Positions 47,001 through 57,459 of a stretch of 64,000 bases of DNA are shown one piece after another (positions within the stretch are counted from its first letter, which is position 1; each line of letters begins with the position of its first letter). The translations under genes and the position numbers were made by a program. Source of the DNA: Porites lobata (lineage: Eukaryota > Cnidaria > Anthozoa > Scleractinia > Poritidae). The stretch spans positions 1,034,001 through 1,098,000 of the forward strand of contig CALNXK010000160.1 in assembly GCA_942486035.1 (NCBI GenBank), written 5' to 3'. The notes under the pieces were generated by a model. The model saw only the letters and a program-made list of their open reading frames with translations, was not told the DNA's origin and searched no databases.

Positions 47001-48107
47001 GGGTCCTAAAGCTTGGGTCAGAAGAATTTGAAGTTGAAGTAAGCTGATAACACCTTCCAGAGTATTATTTTGTTTATTAACCCTCTTAGGTCTTTTAGCC
47101 AAGAGATTTCTCCTAACAGTATTAATACACAATCAAGAGAAAAGGTTATGAGAATTGAGAAAGTGATCAACAAAGGGAAAATGCTTTGATCTTTTATCAA
47201 ATTCTCCCAACTAATTCCTTAAGGAAATGTATGGAGATCAGTCAGGAGAATTGGTATGTGCATATTGGGTCTCAAAGGGTTAAAACTGTGAATGAGTTGA
47301 TCAATATTTTCCATCTTTTTTTTTTTTTCTTTAACTAAATGACTGAAATTGGTTCCAGCTTTCCATAAAAGGCAGAAACTAATATTGATCTTGATTATTT
47401 TTAGGGTTTCTTCTATTGTTTCATCAATAGCACCTTTATAATAATTTCTAATCGGTTCCACGCTGATTTTCTATCAAAAGATGTTTCACATTTACGACAA
47501 GTTAAAGTTTTTTGCTATTAAAAGGGAACCTCTGATCTTCCTTAATTTGTCTCGATTGGGGCAGAACTTAACTGTAGCAGGGAAAACAGCGGAACTTGAG
47601 TTTCGCGACGGTACAACCTTTTACTGGTCATCTCGCAATGGAACCACTGAAACGTAGCTCTGCAAAAAGTTCCCTGTATTTTCAGGCTTAAGTTAACTCT
47701 ATTCTGACTTTTGATTCCAATGTCTTCTTTTGGACAATTAATGTTTCGATGCATGGAGACTTTGCGCCTCAAAAAAACAAAAGACAAAATCAACGAAGTA
47801 ACTAAAGAAAGTATCTTACTTTTTACCCGCCAAAATGGTAGCTCCTTTCCAAATGTGTGCGCTTCCGAAGTAAATATTTGACTATTAAAGAAAAGAGACA
47901 AAAGGTAAAATACTTTTCTCCCAGACTGTCAAGTATTTGCCTAAATGTTTTTTATCTCTTTTGCAGGTAATGCCGGACAGATTTTGTACGGTAGGTGCTG
48001 TCGTAATGAGAAAATTCAAGCATTTTATAAACGGACGTCTTCATCGCTGGCTGAAAGATGACCCACAGGCTTCTGATAACCCACCATCACAAGTTGAAGA
48101 CTGCTAA
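44063..48107 (+). CDS. Domesticated retropepsin-like aspartic protease exons, unit A
   Basis: Three exons: 44063-44218, 46842-47038, 47967-48107, all GT-AG, stop at 48105-48107. They encode about 164 residues. The second exon has FIVDSGSEVG, the catalytic D-S-G of retroviral-type aspartic proteases, followed by a beta-rich stretch. The last exon has TVGAVVMRKF, resembling the second hydrophobic-Gly motif. No reverse transcriptase, gag or LTR was seen nearby, and introns interrupt the domain, so this looks like a host gene rather than a live retroelement. The first exon begins in phase 1 with no start codon of its own that fits. It joins in frame to SAM exon 2 (41634-41813), predicting a 284-aa SAM-SAM-protease with catalytic D185. 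A separate upstream exon is the alternative. AATAAA is at 48413. Confidence 0.72.
44370..46320. repeat. CAGT-type tandem array in protease intron, unit A
   Basis: Four-base CAGT/CAAT/CAGC periodicity with a longer period of about 157-175 bp, marked by GCTCCTGCAGTCAG at 44815, 44972, 45721, 45891, 46050 and 46209. Ser/Gln/Val-rich open frames across it come from the repeat. A fold-back (CCTATTGTTTTCCTACCAGA and its complement, 45297-45420) interrupts the array. Confidence 0.92.
46610..46765. mobile_element. MITE of the 30051 family, unit A
   Basis: Shares the GATGTTATACTTG and AATATCACCTTTA ends and the central GAATTGTTACAACATT with the 30051-30219 element. It lies just upstream of the catalytic protease exon and is conserved in unit B, so it predates the duplication. 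Confidence 0.7.
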
Positions 48108-48138
48108 AAAAATTTTGCAAGAGCTGTAGCTGTTTTGC

Positions 48139-48311
48139 TAGCCTGCGAGCAAGCTCTCCTGTTTGCGCAAGCGAAGTGAGCCTCGCGAGAACGCGGGAGC
48201 GTAGGGCCGGGGTTTCTCTTCCCCTCCCCTGCTCCCGGCTTCACCGCTCGCTCGCGCGTTCTCGCGAGACACGCTTCACTCGCCCAAATAGGAGAGCTTG
48301 CTCGCAGACTA
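48139..48311. mobile_element. Mutator-like MITE after protease gene A, exact 9-bp TSD
   Basis: TAGCCTGCGAGCAAGCTCTCC at the left mirrors the right end. CTGTTTTGC at 48130-48138 and 48312-48320 is an exact 9-bp duplication. The copy in unit B is at 61812-61976, so insertion predates the duplication. It lies in the 3' UTR, before the AATAAA. Confidence 0.88.
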
Positions 48312-48412
48312 CTGTTTTGCCTTATCGTTTGGTTCCGCTGGCGAAACCGAAATGAAAGACTGCATCAGCAAAACTTTCATGTTCTTTGCAATTGACATTG
48401 TTTTCGAAAACG

Positions 48413-48418
48413 AATAAA
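48413..48418 (+). promoter_or_regulatory. AATAAA polyadenylation signal, unit A
   Basis: Located 306 bases after the protease stop. The corresponding site in unit B reads GATAAA. Confidence 0.55.
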
Positions 48419-48620
48419 TGTATTGGAAAAAAGAAATTGTTTATGATATTTATTTTTGATAGGAATACGCGATGGCTCCAGTTTTCACTTTAAAATTTCT
48501 CAGCTTCCTAGCTTATAGGAAGTATATGATAGGAGGTGTATAATAAGTCAAAATGCCCAAAATATGAATGAATGGATGCGTTTATAAATTAATTAATAAT
48601 AACATTATAATAGTTTGTAT

Positions 48621-48672
48621 CAACCTCGTTCCCAGGGTGGGCGGGTAGGAGAGAACCCTGGGAACGAGGTTG
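48621..48672. mobile_element. 52-bp fold-back insertion, unit A only
   Basis: CAACCTCGTTCCCAGGG and its complement CCCTGGGAACGAGGTTG with an 18-base loop. AGTTTGTAT at 48612-48620 and 48673-48681 is an exact 9-bp duplication. Unit B has one copy (AGTTTGTAA) and no insert. Confidence 0.9.
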
Positions 48673-48985
48673 AGTTTGTATATGAAATTTGGAGCCAAAT
48701 CGACAACTTATTTTACATTTTTTTTATTTATGTTCAATAAATGGAGTTTATTTCAATATTGTTGGTGTCCTTTTTTGACGCTGTGGCTATATGGCCGGTA
48801 ACCAGAACCGGTTTGCATATACTTTTGCGCGATTCGGTACAATGACACATGGACTGATTTCATTTAAAATTTCAGTGCAATAATCACGGGAGAAGGGGGA
48901 CCGTTTGTATTGACGCCTGCCAGATAAATGAGGATCAGGAGGATCGTTGCGAACATTTTACCATTACCAGCCGCAGTTCAGGAAA

Positions 48986-49112
48986 ATGAGTCCGCACTCA
49001 TCCTTCGGGGATGATTTGAGGGTATATACGTCATGGCTGAATACCATATAGTCGTTCACCCCAGGATCACGTGGGGTGGACGAATATATGGCATTCAGCC
49101 ATGAAGTATATA
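48986..49112. repeat. Long hairpin, unit A (also 62992-63082 in unit B)
   Basis: GGTATATACGTCATGGCTGA pairs with TCAGCCATGAAGTATATATCC across CACCCCAGGATCACGTGGGGTG. It is conserved in both units. Confidence 0.7.
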
Positions 49113-49537
49113 TCCAAAGACCGGCCTGGGAAGACGACTGATATCGAACCAAAGTTGCCGCATTTAAGCTCATTTGGGGTCCGCACCAAGAATTTTGGCG
49201 AAGTCCTGGGGAATTTTTACAAAATGCAAGCCACCGAACAAAGGTTATTGTCATTCCCCACCGGATCTGCCTGCAGCCTGAATGAACTCAGTTTCAATGT
49301 TTTGCTAGCTTCCATTCTGGATCGTCACGCAATCCATCCCGTGATGAAGGAACGCGTGAGAGTAGACTACGAGCAGCCTCTCTTTTTTCTGTAGTCCGTC
49401 GAGAAAAACGCGAGACACGCAAATGGCCACGCGCGTGACTGATGGCGCGATTCGCGCGTCTCGCGGCTTCGCCGCTCCCGCGCACGTGCATTGCTCTCAC
49501 TAAATCTGAAGAAAAAGAGAGACTACTCGCAGTCTAC

Positions 49538-49960
49538 TAGCCTGCGTAGCAAGCGTTTCTAGTCGAGTTATCGCGCAAAAGTTATAGCGGGAGCAAAAAA
49601 AATGGAAGGGGGAGGGGGAGGGGAGAAGAGGGAACGCTTGCCCGCAAGCCCCACGATTCTGGAAAACGCCCCTTTATATTTCACGGTTCGGTTAATTTGT
49701 AAATTGACAGCTTGTCAAAATAGAAGTATGACAAACAGGTTACCCCTGGAATACAAGAATTGTAAAATCACTTTGTTCTCTAATAAAACACGTTCCAGGC
49801 GATTGGAAAAACTGTATTCCTTTTTTTTTTTGCTCTCGTCCCAACTTTCTCGACTAACTCGCGCGCAAACGCTTGCTATGCAACCTCGTCCCCAGGGCTT
49901 TTCCCTCAAAAAATGGGTGGGGCCGGCCCAGGGAACGAGGTTGGCTTGCTATGCAGGCTA
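49538..49960. mobile_element. Middle nested MITE, exact 9-bp TSD
   Basis: TAGCCTGCGTAGCAAGCGTTT at the left; the right end carries the complement, split by the inner element. GCAGTCTAC at 49529-49537 and 49961-49969 is an exact duplication made from the outer element's own terminus. Confidence 0.88.
49881..49943. mobile_element. Innermost fold-back, 10-bp direct repeat
   Basis: CAACCTCGTCCCCAGGG to CCAGGGAACGAGGTTG, the same family as 48621-48672. GCTTGCTATG lies at 49871-49880 and 49944-49953 (9-bp TSD plus one matching base). Confidence 0.88.
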
Positions 49961-50572
49961 GCAGTCTACGTGAGGAGTTTCTTCTTGGGAGTTGAACTGC
50001 TGGAAGTTGGGAGTTCTTCTGGATCCTTCGGGATTGATGGCCGAGCGAACATGCTACAGCTGCTGTCAAACCTTATTCTTCCACGCTGCAGTTCTTAGTT
50101 GTGTGCGTGACTGAAAAACTTCTTCTTATTGTTGAACTCGCGCTACTGTAGCTACTGGTGTCTTTTAAGGATATTTTTAAAAAGGTCTCTATCGGTTTTC
50201 ACCCCGTTGGTTTTTGGTGTTGCGCACAGAGTGATCGACATTTTTTCATAATACAAAAATGTAAACCACTTTTCGTCGGATTATCATCTCTACACGCGTA
50301 AGATTCCATATGTTTCGGCGATCATGGTCGACATCGACGTGGTGTCACATTTTCCTCAGAACACAAAGAACCTGACCCTTTGAGTTAAAAGTGCGATTCA
50401 AGAGTCCAATTTTTGCAATGTTCAAAACCTCATCTTGTCAAGAATCGAAAAAGAACCAGAAAAGAAGAAGGCAAAAAATTGGCCGAGTGTCGTCTCATCC
50501 AGAATTCCTTGCGAGCCTCTCTATCACCTGACTGATTTCCCGCGCTTTTTGACACTTTAGCGAGGAAACAAG

Positions 50573-50627
50573 ATGTCTGCTCCTTCGACACCGCGAGGAA
50601 GAAAGCGTTCTAGGACAAGTCCACCAC
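50573..50627 (+). CDS. First coding exon of a basic nuclear-type protein, unit A copy
   Basis: ATG at 50573 opens MSAPSTPRGRKRSRTSPP, then a GTATGT donor at 50628 in phase 1. The S/T-P pairs and RGRKRSR stretch suggest a nuclear protein with a localisation signal and phosphorylation sites. An MCM4-like N-terminus is one possibility but cannot be shown from 18 residues. No following exon was found before unit B starts at 51090, so this copy is a cut-off first exon left by the tandem duplication. Confidence 0.55.
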
Positions 50628-53600
50628 GTATGTATTTCACAATGATATAGCTTGTTGAAAGCTTAATTATTCTAAGACTTTCAGTTGATATTTTCGCCAA
50701 TGCAAGTTTCAATGCAAAAATATATCGATCTAATTTGCACAATTAGTTCTGTTCGATGATCGTAATCATAACTTCTGCAAAAGTTTCCCAACAATTTTCA
50801 TTAACGCGGGAGGTTGAAGAAACGATTGTAAATAAGCTTAATATATTTTCGGTCGTAAATATTCGATTTATTGTTCATTACCTGTACACTTTTGCAAAAA
50901 TATGGAAATTAAAATGGAATTGAAATTGTTCACTTGATCAAAGACATTGTCGGCCGGAAGATGCCCTTAAAGATTCAAACCATGAGCCAACTTTTATTTA
51001 AAATGTCCTGAGCTATAAATCCTTTATAAGCCAGATCTAAAACTTTTAATAAACTTATATCTTTTTAGCGTCTGATGCATCAAAGGCTAGCACTGCTATG
51101 TAGCTTGATTCTAAACGCTTCTTTTAGTCTGGTAATAAGCCCCACCGGATATAAGCCCCCTCTCCCATTTATAAGCCCTCCTAAAGCCCTTTGGAAGTTG
51201 AAAAAACCCAGGGCTTGAAAGCAGAAGTTAAGCCACAGACCTTCAAATCCCCCCTCCCCCTCCCCCGAGTCCCCGGTGCCTCCTTCTTCTGGGTTTGAAT
51301 AAATAACCAGTACACCATCAATCATTAAGACGAAAAAAAATGCGTTAATTAATGTTGTATCTTTTTACTTCTCTTAGACCGGAAAACAATGCAATACATC
51401 CAATCTGACGCCTTGTTCAGTGATTATAATGGTCATCAGTATCTCACTGAAGCGACTCTGTCATTGGTCTACTATTCACTGGTTTAACCAATCAGTGAGC
51501 AGCTCCAGCCAGGTACTGGACATCTGGAGTTACAGGCCTTCCTCCGGGCTTAGAGGAGAGGACGTTTTAAGCCCTGATACTCATGCTACAGAAATAAAAT
51601 TAACCATAAATGACTCTTCTTTTGTTCCCACTTTTATTACTAATTTGTGAAAGACTGGTGCAATTTGCCAAAGAAGTAGTAATAACATTTATTTACACAG
51701 GATTTAAAACTCTTTAAAGAAGCTATGCTATGCTACAGTAAAAACTCATGACTAAGAACCTGCATTTTGCCAAGTTAGCCTAAACAGGTATTTAGGTTCT
51801 TAAAGAGGTTCTTATTTTCTGAAGAGAAAGATACATGGTAGCTTAGAGTATTTAGTGGTAGTCAGCTCATTCCTTAGGTAAAACCTGTATATCATAACAA
51901 TATATTGCAGTTGGAGTACTAAGGCACCATTAAACATTTTAGAAAATAAGAACCTGTTCCAAATTTTAGGCTAAACAGGTTCTTGTATAGAGGGGGCCTA
52001 ACTGGTACATGTAAATTTTAGCCTAACAGGTTCTTAAAAACCATGATCTTAGTCGTGGGTTTTTACTGTATTTGCTACCTTTTCAAAAAATATCTAAAAC
52101 ATGTCTTTGTATCAATTGAAATAAATTCCACAAATGATGGTCCAGTTTTGTAATTTAAGATAGACCTTGAAACTGTTTTCTCTCACTATGGATGGCAAGG
52201 AAGGACAGGTCAGGACATGGATTAAGAAAATTGGGCCAATTTTTTTCAAGTTTCAATGCTACGCTGGCAAAAATCAACAAAAAATTATTATGGCTAGTGC
52301 TCTCTGAAGAAAGTTGTTTGATATATTCTTCATAACACTACAGGAGCATTTTCTACATGTATTAAGGCAGAAGAATTGACCTAAAACAGCAATAGCCTCA
52401 TGACATTACCCCTTTAAGATGAGCTGATGCAGTGCTGCCAGTTTCTCCAGAAGCTTGGGCAACTGTTGAAAATCATCATCTAATTAACACAGAAGCGTTT
52501 CTCAAAGAAAATAATTTTTAAAAAAGGATTTTTTAAAAGGTTGGGTTAATGAGAGTGACATAATCATGGCTAAATTATAATAAAGGGTGTAAACTCAATA
52601 CAGTTTTTTTTTTTTGCTTTCTGAACTAAAATTCAGCGCCTAAAAATTCATCTCCTGGCATGTTGCTTACATTTGACAAATTTAACAACTTGAAATATCT
52701 TGGTTAGAGAGGGTTACAAAGAATAAGACTAGAACACTGGTTGAGGGCATTAACTGTTGAAGTTTTGAAGGCCACTGATTAGCAGAAATACTTCCAACAG
52801 TAGGCCCAAGGTGCACTCTATGAATTACGGAAGGCCTGAAAGAGAAGAAAAATGTTGTTTTATATATATAATATATATACACAAGAGGGGACAGAATATT
52901 ATCCTCTCAATAATCATTGTAAGCAAGAAGCAGGAACAGCAAGAAGCAGGAACAGGACTCAGCATTTTTAATTTTTAACACAGGGATTTCTGAAATCATT
53001 TGGGTGGACAATATTTTGCTGGTTTTCACTCTCATGCTATCAAAAATAAAACTTATATTGATACCATTCAATAGATTAAGTCCAGAATCTGAGAAGATAA
53101 ATGTGTTAACAGCTGTGCCAAGGGACACCAATATGGCGGCTAGAAAGCGACATAAACACAATTGATGCCAGAAATCCCTGTGATAAAGCTTCTGTCTGTT
53201 TCGTGACACAGCTCCTTTAAGTTTACAATATCCATGCAAGTGAAATTCCCACGAAACTCTACTGAAGTGTGAAAAGGATGCAGGCATGAAAACTTTAAAG
53301 TTTATGTGACAAATATGCCAAACCTTACTTTATATGTCTTATGTAAATAGCACCAATTAAGTTTATAATTTATATAATACCCGAGCATGTGAAATTCCCT
53401 TGAAAATCTACTGAAGTGTGAAAAGGATGCTGGCTTTAATTACGAAGGTCACAAAATATATTTCAAAGTTTATGAAGCAGTAAATATGCAAAACCCTGCT
53501 TTAGCAAATTAAAATTACCATGAAAATCTACTGACGTGTGAGAAGGATGCTGGCTAAAATTATTATATTTATTTTTCAGATATTTGCGGCCATTTATTTT

Positions 53601-54574
53601 CCACTGTAATGCATTTTCCGCTCATTGTCATTTTATACGCAGTAGTTGGCTGTTCACATTTCAAAATAAATATTATGACTGGTTGTGACGAAGACACCAG
53701 ATTATATATTCAGCCAATCACATAATAGCAATCACATAACTTAAACACTCAATTAAAATCCACTGTGTAAACATTTAGTTCTACAAGAATGCAATTACTT
53801 ATATTTTTCAACAAGAGCTAAAATAAAGCTATAAACTGCAACTTAGATTTCCGGTAATACATTATAAAATATAATTCTTTAGCGTCAATCGGAAATGCAA
53901 AGGCTACATCAACGGTCGAAGTCTCACGGCGCCCATTGCAACCGCAATGGCAGTAATGGCCATGTTTGTGGAATCTGATAGCAATTAACTTAACTAGCTG
54001 GACTTATCAGACACAGCTGTGTACAATGTGTACAACCATGGGTGCGTGAATGTGTATTTCTTTGCTCTAAAGTGGATATTTGTTTGAGATCAAGGGGATA
54101 AATTATTGTTTAACACGAACTGTAGCTACTGCAATTCCAGATAGCACAAACTAGCTGCAGGGGAAAAAAGGATGACAACTTACCGACTTTATGTTTAAAA
54201 AGGTACGTCCGTTGTATGTAATTAACTGTTTTTGGTTACTTAACCGGGTACTGAATGTTGGAGAAATAGTCAGGCAAGTTTGAACAAACACCACCAAAAC
54301 AATCCAATACAGCCGCCATCTTGAGTTTCTGCGGCTGTGACGTCAGTACACAAACAATAGAAACAAGGGTTTGGATGAGGGCAAGTTCAGACAAGTGTAG
54401 CGTCGCTTTGGCCTTCGTGACAAAAATTTCCCTCGCAAGAATATTCTATTAAAATCAGCCAATCAGAAACAATTGAAAGCAGTTCAAAACCAATCAGAGG
54501 TAATATATTTTTACATTCATATAAAGGCGCTTGAAATCGAAAAGTAAAGCCATTTTCACTTCGTTTCCTCTGCG
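50628..54574. other. Region between the cut-off exon and SAM copy B
   Basis: No host exon was recognised. It contains the junction of the two units at 51089/51090, the MITE at 51734-52070, and the unit B copies of the repeats described for 37.5-41 kb, ending in the conserved CRE/TATA promoter block. Confidence 0.6.
51734..52070. mobile_element. MITE with TACAGTAAAAAC termini (unit B)
   Basis: Paralogous to 38293-38630, with TACAGTAAAAACTCATGACTA at the left and a mirrored right end. Confidence 0.75.
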
Positions 54575-55486
54575 ATGGCAGTGTCTGGAAACGTTGTAAC
54601 AACATTTTTGGAAAAAATTAAGCGGAAGACTTGTTGGTCAAGGCTACCAAACTGCTCTTGATTTGTGTCTTTTAAACGAGGAGGACTTAAATTCTATAAG
54701 TATCACAGACAAAGAGGATAGGGAAAAAATTTTGCAAGCAGGTAGGAAATCAAACATCTATCTGTATGACCTCTCCACCGCGAAATTTATGCATCGTATG
54801 TCGTATTGATTTTCACCCTAAAAATAATGTTTTATTTATTGCCTAGAATAATATTGCCCTGTGTAATTCCTAACCTACGATCCTCAGGCTACTCGACGTA
54901 TTGTTTGTTAGTAAGTTTATTGAGTTGGACTATCTGATTGCCTATTAAAATTCCCGGCTTCTGACAGTGAACATGGTGAATATATATATATTTTTTATAC
55001 CCATCAGCTTCTGAACTGGATATCGCACTATGGCTTCATCACATGGAATTGGAGGCGTACACCAGCGAATTTAAAAGAGAGGGCATCCATACTGTTAAAG
55101 ACCTAAGGGCCCATGAGATTTCAGATGACCTCCTAGATGCATTAGAAGTCATGATCCCGGGACATCGAAAAAGAATTAAAACTGCAGGTAAATGTTTACA
55201 TGTAAATAGCATTTTGTCTAACCAGCTGGGATCGAAGTTGAAAACCTAACGGCTTATTTTAAATGTTACAAGATTCTTCAGCCAAAGCATTTGAAGTTAC
55301 AGCGTTGGCCAACATGTAAGCTTTAATAGCATTTTTTCCTCCCTCTGACTGCAATTCCTAGGCTAAGGGAATCAATTTGCCGATCAGGAAGAAAAGAAGC
55401 TAAAAGAAATTGAAATACAATCTAAATGTCTAAACAAAATACAAGAAATATTGCTCATCATCAAGAAACAATTAGATCGTCACTAA
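54575..55486 (+). pseudogene. Two-SAM-domain gene, unit B, frameshifted
   Basis: Paralogue of 41182-42112. In exon 1 (from 54575) 14 bases present in unit A (ACCTCGAAAAATAT) are missing after GGAAAAAATTA. The frame shifts after residue 15 and ends at TGA 54659-54661. Exon 2 (55008-55187) and exon 3 (55368-55486) keep open frames and splice sites. The nearest in-frame start is ATG 55043 within SAM2, which would drop SAM1 and the start of SAM2. Relative to unit A, exon 2 has five amino-acid changes and no silent change. Confidence 0.8.
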
Positions 55487-56771
55487 CGGGGGTTCCCCTT
55501 TACATCAAAGAGATTAAAATACTTTGGCCATTGTGCCCCTTTGGAAGGCAAGTTTTGAAGCATAAAGGTTTTTTCCTCCGAAAGATTGCCAGTGGATTGC
55601 GAAGAAACATGTCAATTGATGAAAGCAGGCGAGCAAAGTTAAATCTGATAGACTTTAATACCTGTCTGTGTTCTCGAACCGTTTTTATAAGCTATCCTCT
55701 TAAAAGTTATGTTTCATTTTTAGTAGGCCACTGCTAATTTCACCTCTTCGGTTGCATCAGGTATAACTAATTCATGGTTGTAAGCAGAGGGCAACTGGAA
55801 TACACTTTATAATTTCAGATTTGCAGATAAAAAACACGCTTTTAATGTAATTGGGGATCTCGGACCCTTAATGTCTTTCTTCCAAACAACCTGCATCCTC
55901 AGGTCGTATCCTATAAGGCTCTGCATCTTTAAAATGAAGACACAAACAGGAATTACTGCTTTTTCATCATAATTTCATGAAGAAAGTTTTTTTAAAATAT
56001 TCTCTTCTAAAATATTAAATTTTTAACAGGTTTTGGTTTTCTCGCTATTCGCTGACCACGTGCTCGAGCTAACTGAGCGCGCTTTGCTAATCCTCCCTGC
56101 GCACTGATTAATTTTGATTTTTCTAGTTGACTGTGTAAATCGCTAAAGGACTTGTTTTTCAATTCTGCAACACGATGATAAATTTATTATGAATTAGCCA
56201 CAATTTATCGCCCTAGTATAAGCATACTCGTATATTTGTGGCGCCAGAGGAAGAGGAGTCGACAAAGGACGATCACAAGAAGTATTTACAGTTAGTTTTG
56301 TATCAGTAAACCCAGGGAACGTATAGGCTTTTAAAAACCATTTTCATTATGTAGTCGTCCTAAACCAACATGGAAGTTCAGTTGCTTAAAAACGCAGTCG
56401 TGTCAGATTTGGTACCCCGTTTTGAGAATTTACTTTCGGGAACCCAAGCACCAATGACGGTGCCATGATCTGAGTTTGCTCATACAATACATGTAATTTC
56501 TTTGGTATAGATTAACTCTCTCTGTAATTAGACCATTGTGAAGGGTACAGTATTCAGTTTGAGAAGGGGCAGCTTTTAAGTTCTTACCTTTTCGCGTGAC
56601 GGACTATTTAGTAATTACACAGTATTTAAACATACGTTTTTCGCGAGTATTAAGCTATATCGAGATGCGATATGATCGTGCCTGCTCTCTGTTGGAACTT
56701 GAATATAAATTTTAAACGCAAATCATTCAGTTTCACTTTTGCTTCATCTGAGTTAGTCTAGCATACTTGGT

Positions 56772-56933
56772 TTAAAAAAACGCAAAGAGAAACATGATTC
56801 CGGAATGAATTTGTTGTTCTCTAACTCTCGTTAGTAGGGCCTGGTTTAAAACTTTAAGTCTCTGGTATTTTATAGCTCTCAGGTATTCATCTTCAACAAC
56901 TGTTGAATCAATTCTGCCTGATTTGTTGCTCAT
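56772..56933 (-). other. Possible antisense exon, unit B
   Basis: From ATG at 56933 the minus strand reads MSNKSGRIDSTVVEDEYLRA and then a charged, helix-like stretch, ending at TAA (56772). The unit A counterpart has a TGA in place of a Leu codon after KYQRLKV, and a nearby indel. I do not recognise the protein. It could be a first exon of a minus-strand gene or a chance frame. Confidence 0.2.
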
Positions 56934-57459
56934 TTTCGTCCTTCTTTCGAGCAATGAAACATTATTAAAAGCCGTCTTACTCTTTTTTTTAAATACTAAG
57001 GTGTTCAACAAACAACTCCGACACGGAAGGGTTAGCGTTCAGTTGCACTGTTCTGTATACTGACTGCCTATTAATCGATGTATGTTTATACCCTTCACGT
57101 TGTTTCAACTTTTGCCGTTTATGTTTAACCATCATAAGGCCATATGAATTAAAGTAAATTTACTTTCAAGCATTGCTTTTTCATAAAATTAGCTTTATAT
57201 GGTTAACTGAAGTTAGTCAAAGAAGCGGCAATGATCGTTTCTTCGTATTCAAGCATAGCCGGTGAATGTTTATAGTTATAAAGGTGCTTACTTAATTACA
57301 GTCTTTCAAACTCCTCTAGATAATATTTTGTATTTAAACTGCAATCATGTGTTTGTCCCGGTATGCTGAAGTTTAAAATGGTCTACCTCAACATTCTCAG
57401 GGAAGAATACGAAACATAAAATTATTTCTCATGGTTTTTGTTATTATTTCCACTGGCAG

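Larger units (their letters stand above)
49363..49968. mobile_element. Outer element of a three-level nested insertion
   Basis: Ends TAGACTACGAGCAGCCTCTC and, inverted, TAGACTGCGAGTAGTCTCTC. The target CGTGAGGAG lies at 49969-49977, with a one-base-deleted copy at 49355-49362. Unit B has a single intact CGTGAGGAG at 63328-63336 with no insert. Confidence 0.85.
37533..51089. repeat. Tandem duplication, unit A (about 13.5 kb)
   Basis: Collinear with 51090-64000 in direct orientation. Homology starts abruptly at AGCACTGCTATGTAGCTTGAT (37533 and 51090); the bases immediately to the left differ. Offsets between matched landmarks vary from 13.35 to 13.67 kb because of later insertions and deletions. 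Coding exons are roughly 95% identical by eye. Unit A includes the intact SAM exons. Confidence 0.95.
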
